Notes: generated from the sequence alone by a model not told the origin. A stretch of DNA of 64,000 bases from Hyaloperonospora brassicae (GCA_947650285.1 CANTFL010001488.1:408387-472386), one strand, 5' to 3'. Shown: positions 48,104 through 59,800, numbered from the stretch's first letter. Numbers and translations are program-made.

Positions 48104-48255
48104 ATAGACAAATACACTACTTGCAGTGACGTCGGCAGTAGTAGTAACCTCAGTCTTGCCGGCAGATTCGTTTTCTTCACCAGACTGCGCACCAGTTTAT
48201 ACAACAAACGTCTCGGCACATATTTTGCACATACCCAGGCTGACGACGCGCCCGG

Positions 48256-49149
48256 TCACCTGCCACAGCACAGCTCATTTGTACACTCGGCAGCGTTTTC
48301 ACATCGGTATTCGACTGCCGCATCGTACGCCTCGACATTCAACCTAGAGGCCAAGAAGTACGCGAGCTCTTGGACGAAATGTGTGGCGTCCTCGTACAAA
48401 AACGGCAGCAGCGCTTGTTGCAACTCGTCGTAACATGCCTTGGCTCCACACTGTACGACCTTATTGAGACAGCAGCGGATAAGAGCCAGCAGCACCGTCA
48501 GATCCACATCGCGTCCAATGCATGCCTTCAGCTCGCTTGTAAGCCACGATTCGTACTCGCCCTGCACCTTGCGCATTGTCGGGAACGCGTGCGTGTCTGC
48601 AACCTCCTCCCCAGCCACTCGAACAAGTCGCATGTGACGTCGATACACGAGCGACCGACGACGTATGCGCTGGCAAGTACCGCCTCTCTGGTCTCTTCTT
48701 CCACTCCTGTACCTATCGCCCCGCATATGCTTCCCTCGAAAGCCGATGACCTGATAGTCCGACTCGCTGCGCACGTTGGCGTACACCTCTTGGAACGAAG
48801 CTTTGCACATCGGACAGGTGGCCGACTCCACACCATGCAGAGCCATACTATGCACCCACGTGCTCAGACAATCGAAGCAGTAGACATGGTAGCAGACCTT
48901 GACCATCACGGGGTCCTCCAGCGTCTGCAGACAGATGGGGCACGTATCCCCCAGAACCGCAAAGTCAGCGGCCCGAGTACGTTCGTCTACTGCGTCTACA
49001 GAGGCAGTCGCTCGGCCACTGGCGGACGCGATCGTATCCACAGCTTCCTGCGCTTCGTGCGCAGCTATCACAGCCGCGTGGTCGCCTCGAGCGGCCCAAT
49101 CCTCTTCGTCCTGCGTGGCCGCAGCCGCTGCGCGGTCCCCCAGCGACAT
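48256..49149 (-). CDS. Topors-like RING-finger E3 ubiquitin ligase
   Basis: A single exon of 297 codons. A C3HC4 RING occupies residues 70-115 (C70, C73, C86, H88, C91, C94, C112, C115: CPICLQTLEDP, CYHVYCFDC, CPMC). It is followed by an Arg-rich segment (RIRRRSLVYRRHMRLVRV) and a helical C-terminal domain (WLTSELKACIGRDVDLTVLL, HFVQELAYFLASRLNVEAYD). RING plus R-x-x-x-Y-R plus this closing block is the layout of Topors-like ligases, which act on nuclear proteins; the human member also has SUMO ligase activity. The substrate is unknown. The start is 177 bp from that of the divergent helicase gene, so they probably share a promoter region. Confidence 0.8.
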   Translation of the reverse strand: MSLGDRAAAAATQDEEDWAARGDHAAVIAAHEAQEAVDTIASASGRATASVDAVDERTRAADFAVLGDTCPICLQTLEDPVMVKVCYHVYCFDCLSTWVHSMALHGVESATCPMCKASFQEVYANVRSESDYQVIGFRGKHMRGDRYRSGRRDQRGGTCQRIRRRSLVYRRHMRLVRVAGEEVADTHAFPTMRKVQGEYESWLTSELKACIGRDVDLTVLLALIRCCLNKVVQCGAKACYDELQQALLPFLYEDATHFVQELAYFLASRLNVEAYDAAVEYRCENAAECTNELCCGR

Positions 49150-49326
49150 GTCAAGACGTCACCCAAACACCCACGCTTCAAGTGGTTAGGGCTCGAGTGA
49201 CGAATTACACACGAGGTTGGGTTTCATCCAATCAACGCGCGACAAGGCCAAGCGCTGTCTTCCAGTGCTTTCGACCGCACTTGACGCGAACCGATCGAGC
49301 GAGCGGTAATCTGCGCACGAGGAGCA

Positions 49327-51981
49327 ATGGCGACGGACGACCTGCTCAAGAAGGGCGCGAAGCACAAGACGCACGCGGCGAAGAAAACCGACACCACGAC
49401 GACGCATGGGAAGAGCAATGGCAAAGGCGCAGGTGTCGGTGGGTTCCAGCACTTGGGCCTCAGTCCGCTCGTGTTCCGCGGGGTTATGGCCATGGGCTAC
49501 AAAGTGCCTACGCCCATTCAGCGCAAGTCGCTGCCGATCGTCTTGTCGGGAAAAGACTGCGTGGCGATGGCACGGACGGGTTCCGGCAAGACAGCTGCGT
49601 TCTTGATCCCGATGGTGGAAAAGCTCAAGGAACACTCGACGAAGATTGGCGTGCGGGCTCTAGTGCTATCGCCGACACGAGAACTGGCCGTGCAGACGCT
49701 GCGGTTCACCAAGCAACTGGCCAAGTTCACTTCGCTCAAGATGGCGCTGATTGTCGGTGGTGAAGGCATGGACCAGCAGTTTGAAGCCATTGCTGCAAAC
49801 CCTGATGTGCTCGTGGCGACACCTGGTCGTCTGATGCACCACTTGCAGGAGATCCCAGACTTTAACTTGAAAGCTGTCGAGTATGTGGTCTTTGACGAAG
49901 CAGACCGCATCTTCGAGATGGGGTTTGCTGAGCAGTTGCAGGAAATTTTAAAGAACATGCCCACCGATCGGCAGACGCTGTTGTTCTCAGCGACGTTGCC
50001 AAAGGCCCTCGTGCAGTTTGCACGGGCTGGTTTGAGTGACCCTGAGCTGATTCGCCTGGATGTGGAGAACAAGATCTCGGAGAATCTCAAGATGGCGTTC
50101 TTCACGGTGAGGTCGTTGGACAAGCCAGCGCTCTTCCTGTACATGGTCCGTGAATTTTTGCCCAAGGATGACCAGACAATCGTCTTTGCGGCCACTCGTC
50201 ACCACGTGGAGTTTCTGCATGCGTTGCTAGCGGCGAATCACATCGAGGCATCGTATGCGTATGGTGACATGGATCAGGCCTCTCGCAAAATCAATCTCGG
50301 CAAGTTCCGTGCCAAGAAAACAAGCCTGCTGATTGTGACAGATGTGGCAGCTCGTGGAATTGACATTCCGCTGCTGAACAATGTGCTGAACTACTCTTTC
50401 CCACCTACGGCCAAGCTGTTCGTGCATCGTGTGGGTCGTGCTGCTCGTGCAGGCCGTAGCGGTACGGCTTTCAGCTTTGTGGACCCGGATGAGACTCCTT
50501 TTATGGTCGACTTGCACCTATACATCGGGCGCCGACTGGAAGATTCGTCGCCTGAGGAACACGCTGGCACGAAGCCGTATTCGCTGAGTTCGATGACGGT
50601 TGCAGATGTTCATTATGGAGCATTTCCTAATGAGCTAATCGATCAGGAGAATGAAGCCATCACGGAGATGATGTGCAGCCATCCGCAGGTGTCACCGCTG
50701 GTGAAAGTCTGCGACAATGCTTACAAAGCTTACGCACGAACTCGCGCTGATCCTTCGAAACTTTCTATTCGTCGTGGTAAGGAGCTGGCGGTGAAGAAGA
50801 TCCACCCTCTGTTTCAGCAGGACTACGTGCTTGACAAAGGCAAAGCTGATAAGGCAGCGTATGTTGACTCGCTGCTTTCGTTCCGCCCGCCTCAGACGAT
50901 CTTTGAGATCGCTGCAGGTGCACACTCGTCGGTGAAGCGTTCGTCGCCTGGTGTACAAATGATGGTCAAGAAGCGAAAGTTGCACGGCAAGATCATTGCC
51001 ACAGAGACAACAAAGGCTGCTAACAAAGTCAAGGCGAATGAAGAGGCAGCAACGATCAACGCAATGGCCAACAAGGAGGAAAGCGCGGGCGTTGATGGTC
51101 AAGCGGTAGCAGCTAAGGAGAAAGCAGTCAGCGCTATGGATACGATAGAAACGGAGGAAGCAGTTTTGGCTCCGAAGAAGAAGACTGTGTTTCTGTCCAA
51201 GCACGATCGCAAACAGCTTAAGAAACGTGTGGCCGCTGGTGAGAAGGAAGAGGACGTACTGAAACAGATAGCTGCAACGAAGGAGCAAGGGGCAACTGAC
51301 GCTGTGAACTGCAAGGACCAGGAAGATGGTGAAGGCGCGTCGTTCAAGGACGACGACAACTACATCAGCTACATGAAAGATGGCGATTATACTACCGAAG
51401 GCTTTTTGGCGAAGAATGCTGATGGTGGCAAGGTGAATGCATTTGCTGAAGCTCGTCTGGAGGAAGCCATCTTGGACGTGAACCCCGACGAGGCTATTGA
51501 GATGAACAAGAAGCGGCGCATTCTGCACTGGGATGTGCGCAAGAAGAAGTTTGTCAAGACTACTGCTGGTGAGCTCACGAGTCAGGGTACGCTCAAGCGC
51601 CGCAACGAGAGTGGTGTCAGTGTGCGCAAGAAACACCATGTGGGTGAAGTGTACCGCAAGTGGCAGCAGAAGCAGCACAAACGCGTTGCTGGTGGCGGCG
51701 TTGAAACGGAGGAGGGTGGTGACGCTGAGAGCCGCAAGATGGACTATCGCAATGGGAAGAAACCGCGTGGTGTGCCCATGGCCGACCGCAGTCGCGTGAA
51801 CAAGTTTGCGAAGGATGAGCTGGCGAATGAGGGCAAGATCCGCAAGGAGGAGAAGCGCAAGGCTCGTTCGCGTGGAGCCAAGGTCACCTCTGGCGTGAGA
51901 TCGAAGCGTGGCAAGGGTAACGTCAAGGGCAAAAGTCACGGTGCGCCCACGAGAAGCAAAGCGATCATCAAGAAGCGGTAG
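49327..51981 (+). CDS. DDX54: DEAD-box RNA helicase, Dbp10/DDX54 type
   Basis: A single exon of 884 codons. The Q motif region is followed by motif I ARTGSGKT (82-89), SPTRELAVQT, TPGRLM, DEAD (190-193), SAT (about 221-223), VTDVAARGIDI and HRVGRAARAGRSG (about 366-379). The C-terminus has the Dbp10-specific block (RILHWDVRKKKFVKTT near 730) and a long Lys/Arg-rich nucleolar-type tail. Yeast Dbp10 and human DDX54 act in 60S ribosomal subunit assembly in the nucleolus; the length is close to that of the human protein. ATG at 49327 places the N-terminal basic stretch just before the Q motif. No intron is needed. The open frame on the opposite strand over 50692-52017 is a shadow. Confidence 0.93.
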   Translation: MATDDLLKKGAKHKTHAAKKTDTTTTHGKSNGKGAGVGGFQHLGLSPLVFRGVMAMGYKVPTPIQRKSLPIVLSGKDCVAMARTGSGKTAAFLIPMVEKLKEHSTKIGVRALVLSPTRELAVQTLRFTKQLAKFTSLKMALIVGGEGMDQQFEAIAANPDVLVATPGRLMHHLQEIPDFNLKAVEYVVFDEADRIFEMGFAEQLQEILKNMPTDRQTLLFSATLPKALVQFARAGLSDPELIRLDVENKISENLKMAFFTVRSLDKPALFLYMVREFLPKDDQTIVFAATRHHVEFLHALLAANHIEASYAYGDMDQASRKINLGKFRAKKTSLLIVTDVAARGIDIPLLNNVLNYSFPPTAKLFVHRVGRAARAGRSGTAFSFVDPDETPFMVDLHLYIGRRLEDSSPEEHAGTKPYSLSSMTVADVHYGAFPNELIDQENEAITEMMCSHPQVSPLVKVCDNAYKAYARTRADPSKLSIRRGKELAVKKIHPLFQQDYVLDKGKADKAAYVDSLLSFRPPQTIFEIAAGAHSSVKRSSPGVQMMVKKRKLHGKIIATETTKAANKVKANEEAATINAMANKEESAGVDGQAVAAKEKAVSAMDTIETEEAVLAPKKKTVFLSKHDRKQLKKRVAAGEKEEDVLKQIAATKEQGATDAVNCKDQEDGEGASFKDDDNYISYMKDGDYTTEGFLAKNADGGKVNAFAEARLEEAILDVNPDEAIEMNKKRRILHWDVRKKKFVKTTAGELTSQGTLKRRNESGVSVRKKHHVGEVYRKWQQKQHKRVAGGGVETEEGGDAESRKMDYRNGKKPRGVPMADRSRVNKFAKDELANEGKIRKEEKRKARSRGAKVTSGVRSKRGKGNVKGKSHGAPTRSKAIIKKR

Positions 51982-52723
51982 GCGTAGACCAAACAGCTTT
52001 GGTGCCACGTGCCACATTTATTCAGCGGTGTACGCACAACGAGGCTACATAATAATATAGACGACTATGACAACGACTTGGACGCCAGATTTACCATACA
52101 CAAAACGACGTAGTTGAAGTGGTTCACCCAGTCGTGTCTATGAAACGACCTGTACCAATGAAACGCATGAGCTGTTCGGCTGAAAGATTTAGCATCGGGT
52201 ATGTCGAAACTTAAGCCAATAGCTCATGTGCTTTGTCCAGAAGTGACCTGCATATATCTACATTCGGTCCTCGACTCTGGCCGATGGGGTAGCCATTATT
52301 TTTTGCTGATCGTCTCACCTCTAACTGGTCCACTGTTGCAGCAGCAGAAAGCAAGTGAACATTGACCGGGAGCTTGTGCTGTCAAAAGTGGTCATGTGTC
52401 GAAATGCAGCAAACTGTCACAAATCGCTTGGGTTCGTTGTCTTGGAAAAGACAAACATTTGTGTTTCGCCACCATCGCGTCACACATCTTACCAAATGTT
52501 TCGTATTCGCACCGCCTTTTGCAACAAAACCAACCTTCACAAGCGCACTTTGAAAAGTCACATCGAGTGTCGTCGATACACGTGATGTCCGACTCCGTTT
52601 GGACACTGAAGTAACGCCTAGAACCCAAGCGACCCGACTCGGGTTGTGGCCCCCTACTTGGTGTATTCCACACCTGTTGGCTCCACTCGACCAATTGACT
52701 CCACGTCACCCTTGTCGACTCGA
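51982..52723. other. intergenic, no supportable gene
   Basis: Several frames of 60-105 codons overlap on both strands around 52355-52709, one of them Cys-rich on the minus strand (52392-52709). None has a recognisable domain. The region carries the 3' end of the helicase transcript and the promoter of the MIR gene. Confidence 0.5.
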
Positions 52724-53769
52724 ATGCGGACTGTTGTCGTCAGTGTGTCGGCGCCGACGCTGCTGCTGCTGCTGCACAGCGAGCGGCCGTCGCTCGTGAG
52801 CGCGTCCGACACGCACTGCGTCAAGTGGCGCGCGACGTCGAACTGCGATCCGCACGGCCTGCGCGATCCGCAGCACGACGCCGCGTGCTCCGAGCGCATT
52901 CCATCGGACCTCTCGGGCTTTTGCGAGTGCGAGGGCCGCCGCCGCGTGCGTGAAGTAGCGTGCGACCACCACGAGTTTACCTGTGAAGAAGCGTGTGCAG
53001 AGGACTCGTCGGCTGAGCTCAGCTGTAAGCCCAACGACACGGACGAGATCGCGCGGCGTTGGTGTGCTCTCTAACTGTCGGCTGTGCTCTTGAACTGACG
53101 TTTGTGTGCTTTCTGCTTGTGTTCTTTTTTGTGCCATTTGGACGGTATGTAGACCCACAAGGCTTTGAGCATGTGACATGCGGTAGTTCCATTAAGCTGG
53201 TACACGAACCAAGTCGCTACCGTCTGCACTCGCACGACATTGCGTACGGCAGTGGCAGTGGTCAGCAGTCGGTCACGACGCACATGGCACGAAACGATGT
53301 CAATAGCTACTGGCTCGTGAAAGAAGGGGACGCAGATCCCGTGTGTGAAACAGGGAAGCCTGTCGAGTGTGGGGCGACCATCCGGCTGGAACATTTGCAG
53401 ACACGACGCAACTTGCACTCGCACATGTTTGAGGCACCGCTGTCGACACAGAATCTAGAAGTCAGTGCTTATGGAGTGGCCGGGGAAGGGGACAGGTCCG
53501 ACTCGTGGGTCGTCGAGTGTCAAGAGGGCCAGCAGTGCTCGGCTCAGGATCAGTGTGATGATGACGTCGGACTGTGGAAACGCGGAGCGCTCGTGCGCCT
53601 TCGCCATCGTGCGACGAGCCACTTGCTGCGCACGAGTGTCACGGCGCGATTCGACGATACCAATTGTCCGCGTTGCCCCATCAATGGCCAGCAAGAAGTT
53701 AGTGCGAGCTCCCTGCGCGACGACGAAACGTTGTGGTTTGCTGGCGAAGGCATTTACGTGACGGAGTGA
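52724..53769 (+). CDS. secreted/ER Cys-rich protein with SDF2-like MIR domain (2 exons)
   Basis: Exons 52724-53024 and 53153-53769 join in phase (intron 128 bp) to 305 residues. The start MRTVVVSVSAPTLLLLLHSE looks like a signal peptide. Residues of about 29-100 form a Cys-rich module (HCVKWRATSNC, FCECEGRRRVREVACDHHEF, TCEEAC). The rest is a MIR beta-trefoil like SDF2: VTCGSSIKLVHE, RLHSHDIAYGSGSGQQSVT, WLVKEG, RRNLHSHMFEAPLS, WFAGEGIYV. SDF2 proteins work in the ER lumen in quality control of O-mannosylated and unfolded proteins. No HDEL-like ER retention signal is present (it ends YVTE), so secretion is possible. Two other ATGs in phase lie upstream, but 52724 gives the cleanest signal peptide. 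Confidence 0.82.
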
Positions 53770-53918
53770 ACGTGATGGCTCGATCGGTTAGAGGACAGAG
53801 AGGCGACCGAAGGGACGTGATGTAGTACATTGAGGCACTCGACTACAACAAACGCGATCATGTTGCCGCACTAATTTATGCCTTGTGTTCATCCTTCTCA
53901 CCGTTACAGTTTACTTAT

Positions 53919-56150
53919 TTACTCGACTACTTCAAATCCGTCGTCCTCGAGATCAAACTTCGTCGTCTCATCACACTCAAGGAATACCTGGGGTACACCC
54001 CCTTGGTTGATAGGCATCTCAAACAGAGCTGACGTCAGTGCTTTCACCTCCTGCACTAGTGTCCGCACGAATTCGCATCCATTTGCCGAATCCACATCAC
54101 TCGCTACAGCGCGCGAGCAGCAAGACATTACGTCGTGAGTTTTGAGTGTCGTGTCTAAGCGTCCGGACAACTCCAGCATGTACGACCTAGATGCATCCTT
54201 GTACCACCGGATAGATTTACCTTCGAGCTTCATTAGTTCGGTAAGAACTTCACGAAGGTACGACTCACCGTCTACTTGATCGATCGTAGACTGTAAGAAC
54301 GTCTTAAAATGCGATGCAGTGCATTCAGGAGACACCATGTACGACTATACAAGTAAAGAAGCACAGCGTGAGTCGAGCTCGCAAGGAACAGGCCATTCTG
54401 CATTGTGTGACACCATACTCACAGTCGGAAATACCGCCATAAACTTCTCGGCATGGGCCAGCGTTTCTTTCTCCAGCTTCTCCACCCGCACTTTTTCGTC
54501 CTGCTTCGATTGCTCCGATTGAATGGACGCCTGGTTAAGATCCTCATTGAATTGCCGCTCCTCAATCTTCGAAATAATCCAGACCATACAGGCGTCCAGG
54601 TGGTCGCCAATTTCTTTCACACTAGCTTCAGCATCTTCTTTCCTGAAACCCATCGCGATCAATCGGTCGATCGTAAGGCTATGTCGAACACGATCGGTAG
54701 GCCCACGACGCCGACTATGTACTTTACAACGAGCAGACTTTTTTGGTGACAACTCATCCGAGTCATAGTCCGAAGCAACTGCACTAGAATCATACGCGTC
54801 CTCTGCATGACCACACAAGGCAATTAGTGATCCCACTTTGCTTCTACCTTCGTCCGCGGTAGAAACACATGGCATGCACGCACCGTAATCGTCATCATCG
54901 TCATTCATGAAGCTGTCCAACTCATCAACGTGCTGTTGCTGCTTCACGGCTTTCTTCACCTTGCCTGTTCCTTTGTCGTTTTCGGTCTCGCTTAGCGATA
55001 CGTTCGATGGCGGTCGGCCACGTTTCTTGCCTATCTTCGTGGTTGTCGACGTTGGCACTGTCATGGGCGACGGCGGGGCAGACACAGACGCGACAACAAT
55101 TGTTCTGGCAATATTTTGCGCAGATACTGACACAGTCTTGCCCCCTGCTAGTTCAGCTTCAGATCCAAGCATTCCTTCAATCGGCAAGCGCGTGTTCTCT
55201 CTCGCTGGCACCGTGGAATGCACTGGTGCCGTAATTTCAGGCTGTTTTGCTTTCGGCGCAAGTGCAAGTAGTGCAGGGGCGTGGCTCGTATTCTGTGCTG
55301 GCCTAATTGCCGAGTTTACGATGCTCGCGACTAACGCCGCGGGTGTCCGAGTCTGTATGCGTGTCGTTCCGATAGGCTCGGTGGTAAACGAACACGGTGG
55401 TGCGGTAGACTTTCTTGCTGAAACAGGAGGAGCTGCTGCTGAAGCGGTAGTTGTCGCCTCGGTCGATGGTTCAGCAGCACTCCGCGGAGTTGCGTGCACA
55501 CCAGAAGGAGGAAAACTTTTGGGCTGAGCAGCAATGACTGACTTTTCACGTCCTAGAGACAGAATGATCATAACAGCATAGAGCATAAACCACCACCCGC
55601 ACGATACAAGCAAAAGTCAGCTGCGTACCTTTGACGACTGAAGCACTTGCGGCATTTCCCAAAGCTTTGATGGAGTCAACAGAGGTTTGCGGAATTGTGC
55701 TGCTTGCTGGCACACCTTTTACCGTATCCAAAGAAACCACGCTAACCTGCGGTTGCAACGCTAATGACCTCACTATGGGCGTTGCACCAAGCACCAAAGT
55801 TGACTGTTCCCGCACTGCACGGTTCGAGACCGCTAACGCCGAGCCAGGAGCTGCAATTGCTCGTCCTGACAAAGACGTCGCTACACTCCCCGCAACGGAT
55901 GCTGTCGGTCGTTCTGTAAAACATCCACTCGCTTCCGGCAGCTGCTGTTGTCCTCCAAACGTAGTGCTGGCCGCATCCTTTGACGACACGGCACTCTCCG
56001 CCACGTCCAGCGTGATTTGTGCCTATCAACGTACGCACACATACACACGGAGACGTGACGCACACACATCCATATCGACCACAAGAATCACACCACATGT
56101 CAGCCAACTATTCAGTCAATCAGTCAGAAAAGCATCAGCAGCAAGCTCTC

Positions 56151-56192
<42 letters not shown>

Positions 56193-56581
56193 ACACGAAG
56201 CACCAGAGCGTACCTTCCCAACATTCCGGAAGCGACTTGCCACCTGTGCGACCGTCAGGCCGCCCATAGGCTCGTCATTGATCCGTCGCACGACGTAACC
56301 TACCGCAAAGTCAGTACCCACACATCATCGCGTTCAGTGTCTGCACAAGATCCCGCACGACGCCAACGAGAGCTCTGTCAAGCAGCGCTCGCTGCTCCTA
56401 CGCAACCTGTGCGGACGCCGGCGCGGTGGGCGGGCGAGTTGGCAAAGACGCTCGAGACCACAGTGTACTTGAGCCCGAGCGCGCTGGTCTTCTGCACGAG
56501 CGACATGCCGAAGCTGCGCTCGCCGTCGCGCAGCGTGAGCAGCACGTGGAGCTGGCCAGGCAGCAACGGGCGACTCGCCAT
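53919..56581 (-). CDS. PDZ and UBA domain protein (5 exons)
   Basis: Exons, minus strand: 56581-56407, 56299-56214, 56022-55629, 55552-54423, 54344-53919; introns 107, 191, 76 and 78 bp; 736 residues in phase. Residues of about 8-95 form a PDZ-like fold spread over the first three exons (FGMSLVQKTSALGLKYTVVS, NSPAHRAGVRTG, VGYVVRRINDEPMGGLTVAQ). Then comes a long Ala/Ser/Thr-rich disordered region with an AT-hook-like KRGRPPS, an acidic DDDDD stretch, a UBA-like domain (IDRLIAMGFRKEDAEASVKE, 513-547), a coiled coil to about 585, and an unrecognised C-terminal domain. PDZ binds C-terminal peptides and UBA binds ubiquitin, so an adaptor role is likely; partners are unknown. An in-frame ATG at 56722 would add 47 residues. 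Confidence 0.78.
56149..56191. repeat. CT/GA microsatellite in an intron
   Basis: A nearly pure CT run (one GT interruption near its start) lies in intron 2 of the PDZ/UBA gene. It ends about 22 bp before the 5' splice site of that intron as read on the minus strand. It is not coding; the frames with Arg-Glu repeats are by-products. Confidence 0.9.
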
Positions 56582-56785
56582 CGCGTGCGTGCGTGTGTCA
56601 AGCCCGCGAGTGGGGTGTGTGCGCCACACCACAAACCTCTCATCCGGCATTGCGCACACCAGTCGTTCACACGGGGAAGGACGGGCGAATTTATTCGTTT
56701 CGACGATGAAACCACGGACCAATCAATTTGCCCCCTAATCTTTGCCCCTCGTCCTGCTGTTGGTGGGGTGTTGAGGCCGGTTGGA

Positions 56786-56793
56786 TTCATTCC
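56786..56793 (+). promoter_or_regulatory. oomycete Inr-like transcription start motif of the XRN2 gene
   Basis: TTCATTCC fits the oomycete initiator consensus (YTCANTYY) and lies 50 nt upstream of the ATG at 56843, a normal leader length in this group. No matching FPR element was identified with confidence. The divergent PDZ/UBA start is at 56581, so the whole shared promoter spans about 260 bp. Confidence 0.5.
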
Positions 56794-56842
56794 ATCGACC
56801 ACCGCCGACGAAGACGACAACGACGACGACAGGAAGCAGACG

Positions 56843-59800
56843 ATGGGGGTCCCTGCCTTCTACCGCTGGGTGCTGGAGAAGTACCCCAAGTGCGTCGTGG
56901 ACTGCGTCGAGTCGCAGGCTGTCGTGCTCGAGGGCGAGCGCCACTTTGAGCTCACGGACACGACGGGTCCGAACCCCAATGGCTTTGAAGTGGACAACTT
57001 GTACGTCGACATGAACGGCCTCATCCATCCATGTGCCCACCCCGAGAACGGAGAAGCGCCCAAGACCGAGGAAGAAATGTACCGTCGGGTCATGGCCTAT
57101 GTGGATCGTCTCGTCGCTGCTGTGCGGCCGCGTCGCGTGTTGTACTTGGCCATTGACGGCGTCGCACCGCGAGCCAAGATGAATCAACAACGTGCACGTC
57201 GCTTTCGCGCTGCGCAGGAGGCAGAACAGCGCATGGAAGTGGAGAAAGAAGCGCTGGACTACATGCGGGGCATGGGCCACAAGGTGCCCACGAAGCAGGA
57301 AAAACCGTGGGACTCGAACGTGATCACGCCTGGCACAAAGTTTATGGCCAAACTGGCCAAACACTTGCGGTTCTATATTCGGGACCGAGTGAACAACAAC
57401 ACCGCGTGGAAAAGTATCAAGATCATCTTGTCCGATGCAGGAGTGCCTGGCGAAGGAGAGCATAAGTTGATGCAGTACGTTCGCGTGCAACGCTCGCAGC
57501 CTGGGTATGACCCAAACCAGCACCACGTTCTGCACGGCCTGGACGCTGATCTCATTATGCTGGGATTGGCAACTCACGAAGTCAAGTTTTCGATCTTGCG
57601 TGAAGAAGTGCTCTTTGGTAAGCAAAAGTACGAGCGCGAACGGCAAAAGGAGCAGCAGATGGTGCTCGATGCAAATGGCACGACGTTGAGTAAGCGAAAA
57701 CGTGGCGAGTTTGGAGAGCATAACTCGGACTTGGTTGCGTCGGATCTGAAGCCATTGCAGTACCTGCACATTGCGACGCTGCGTGAGTACCTTCAGATTG
57801 AGTTTGAACCGTTGTCGCGTGTGCTGCCCTTTGAGTATGATTTCGAACGCGTGGTCGACGACTTTGTGTTCCTGTGTTTTTTCGTCGGCAACGATTTCTT
57901 GCCACATTTGCCGTCACTGGATATTCGGGATGGCGCGCTAGACTTTCTCATACTGATCTACGCAAAGCTGTTGCCAGCCATGGGAGGGTATCTCACAGAC
58001 GGAGGTCATGTGGACTTATCACGTGTCGATGTGATCCTTGCTGAGGTCGGTGAAGTGGAAGACGTGATTTTTCAGCGTCGTGCGCTCAAAGAGGCCGAAA
58101 ACGCAAGGAGACGGAAGTACTTCTTGACAAATGAGAAGAAGGATCAGATTGCTGCTTCGGCTGCGAAGGACTCGGCGGTAGAGATTTTGAAGAAGCGTCG
58201 TATCGGTAAAGATGTGATTGCTCAGGACAAGAAGTACGGCGGCATGACGCCAGAAGAGGCCGTCAAAGCACGTGTAAAAGAAAGCGTAGAGAAGAAACTG
58301 GAGCAGTATCGCGAAGAAGTCCAGGATGTTGTACGTCTGGGCGAACCCGGTTGGAAGACCCGATATTACAGCGACAAGCTGAAGGCAGACGACATTGAGG
58401 TAGGAGGTGGACGCGAGCGCGTATTTCATGCTTATATTGAGGGCTTGTGCTGGGTGATGCGATATTACTACACAGGCTGTGCGTCGTGGCAGTGGTTCTA
58501 CCCGTTCCATTACGCTCCGTTCGCATCCGATTTGCGCAACATTGATCGTTTTGAGATCAAGTTCGAAGAGGGCCATCCGTTCCATCCGTTCGAGCAATTG
58601 ATGGGTGTGTTCCCCGCCGGAAGTAATCACGCGATTCCGAAACCGTACCGGTGGTTGATGTCCGATCCGGAGTCGCCTATCATTGACTTTTATCCAAAGG
58701 ATATTCCCGTCGACCCGAATGGCAAAGCAATGCCGTGGCTATGGGTGGTTCTGCTGCCATTTATCGACGAGAGCCGATTACTTGAGGCCATGAAAGAGCC
58801 GAACCAGAAATTGACTGAAGCCGAAAAGAAGCGGAATGCGCAGTTCGGTAAAGATGTGGTCTTTTTCCACTCCAAGTGTCCCGTGACAAACACACTGCCG
58901 ACCTCAGAGGCAGTAGAAGCACAAGCAGACCCCAGCCAGTCTCAGTCGTTCAACGGCACGCTCATCTACGTGGATGCACTCTACTTTGATATTGGTGGAG
59001 TTGTGCCAAGCCCCGAGAAGGCCCAAAGGCATTTGGTGGACATCCCAAACAACAGGTGTTACAGCTTCCAGTACCGCCTGCCACCCACGTTATCGCATCT
59101 GTCCAAGATTTTGGAGGGTGCGCAGCTGCCCAGCCCTGTCCTGATCTCGGACAACGACCGGCGAATCACCATCCCGTTCTTCGGCAAGGCCAACATTAAC
59201 ATTGTGGATTTAGCTGGCGACGCTTCAAATCACACGAATGTGCGTCAGAACAGCATGTCGCGCCACAATGGCGGCGGTGGTGGTGGCGGTCGTGGCGGAT
59301 ACGGTGGTCGTGGAGGTGGAGGTCGACATGGAGGCGGCAGCGGGGGTCGTGGGTATGGCAATCAGGGATATCAACACCAAGGCAACCAGCGCTCGGGGAG
59401 CAACAACTTGAACGTGGATCGCTACGGCGGTCCTCCGCAACAGCAGCAACAGCAGTACAACCAATACTTGACCAACGGCCATGGCAATTGGGGCTCACAG
59501 GAGCCACGGAATAAGCGTGGGCAGTACGGTGACTCGAACCAGTACAGCGGAGGCCAGGCGTCGTACGGTCGACCGAGCTCAGAGTACCGCAGCGGGCACA
59601 ATGGCAGGAACAGTGGCGGTCGCGGGTACCAAGGTGGGTTTGGTGGCCGAGGAGGACGTGGAGCTCCCATCCAGTCGGCGTTCGGAGGCCATTTGCAGAC
59701 TGCCCAGGCGTACCCCTCGACGCACGCTGGATCGGCGTCGTCCGCTGCTCCGGCACCTCGCAGCCTCGATGCATTGAAGGCTGGACTTCGCAGCATGCAC

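Noticed and set aside
50692..52017. 441-codon minus-strand open frame opposite the Dbp10 gene
   Set aside because: It is hydrophobic-looking and long, but it is the exact antisense shadow of the Lys/Glu-rich helicase C-terminus and has no motif of its own.
56426..56842. N-terminal extension of XRN2 to the upstream end of its open frame
   Set aside because: The family starts at MGVPAF; an Inr-like motif lies between the extension and that ATG, and the extension is the shadow of the PDZ/UBA exon on the other strand.
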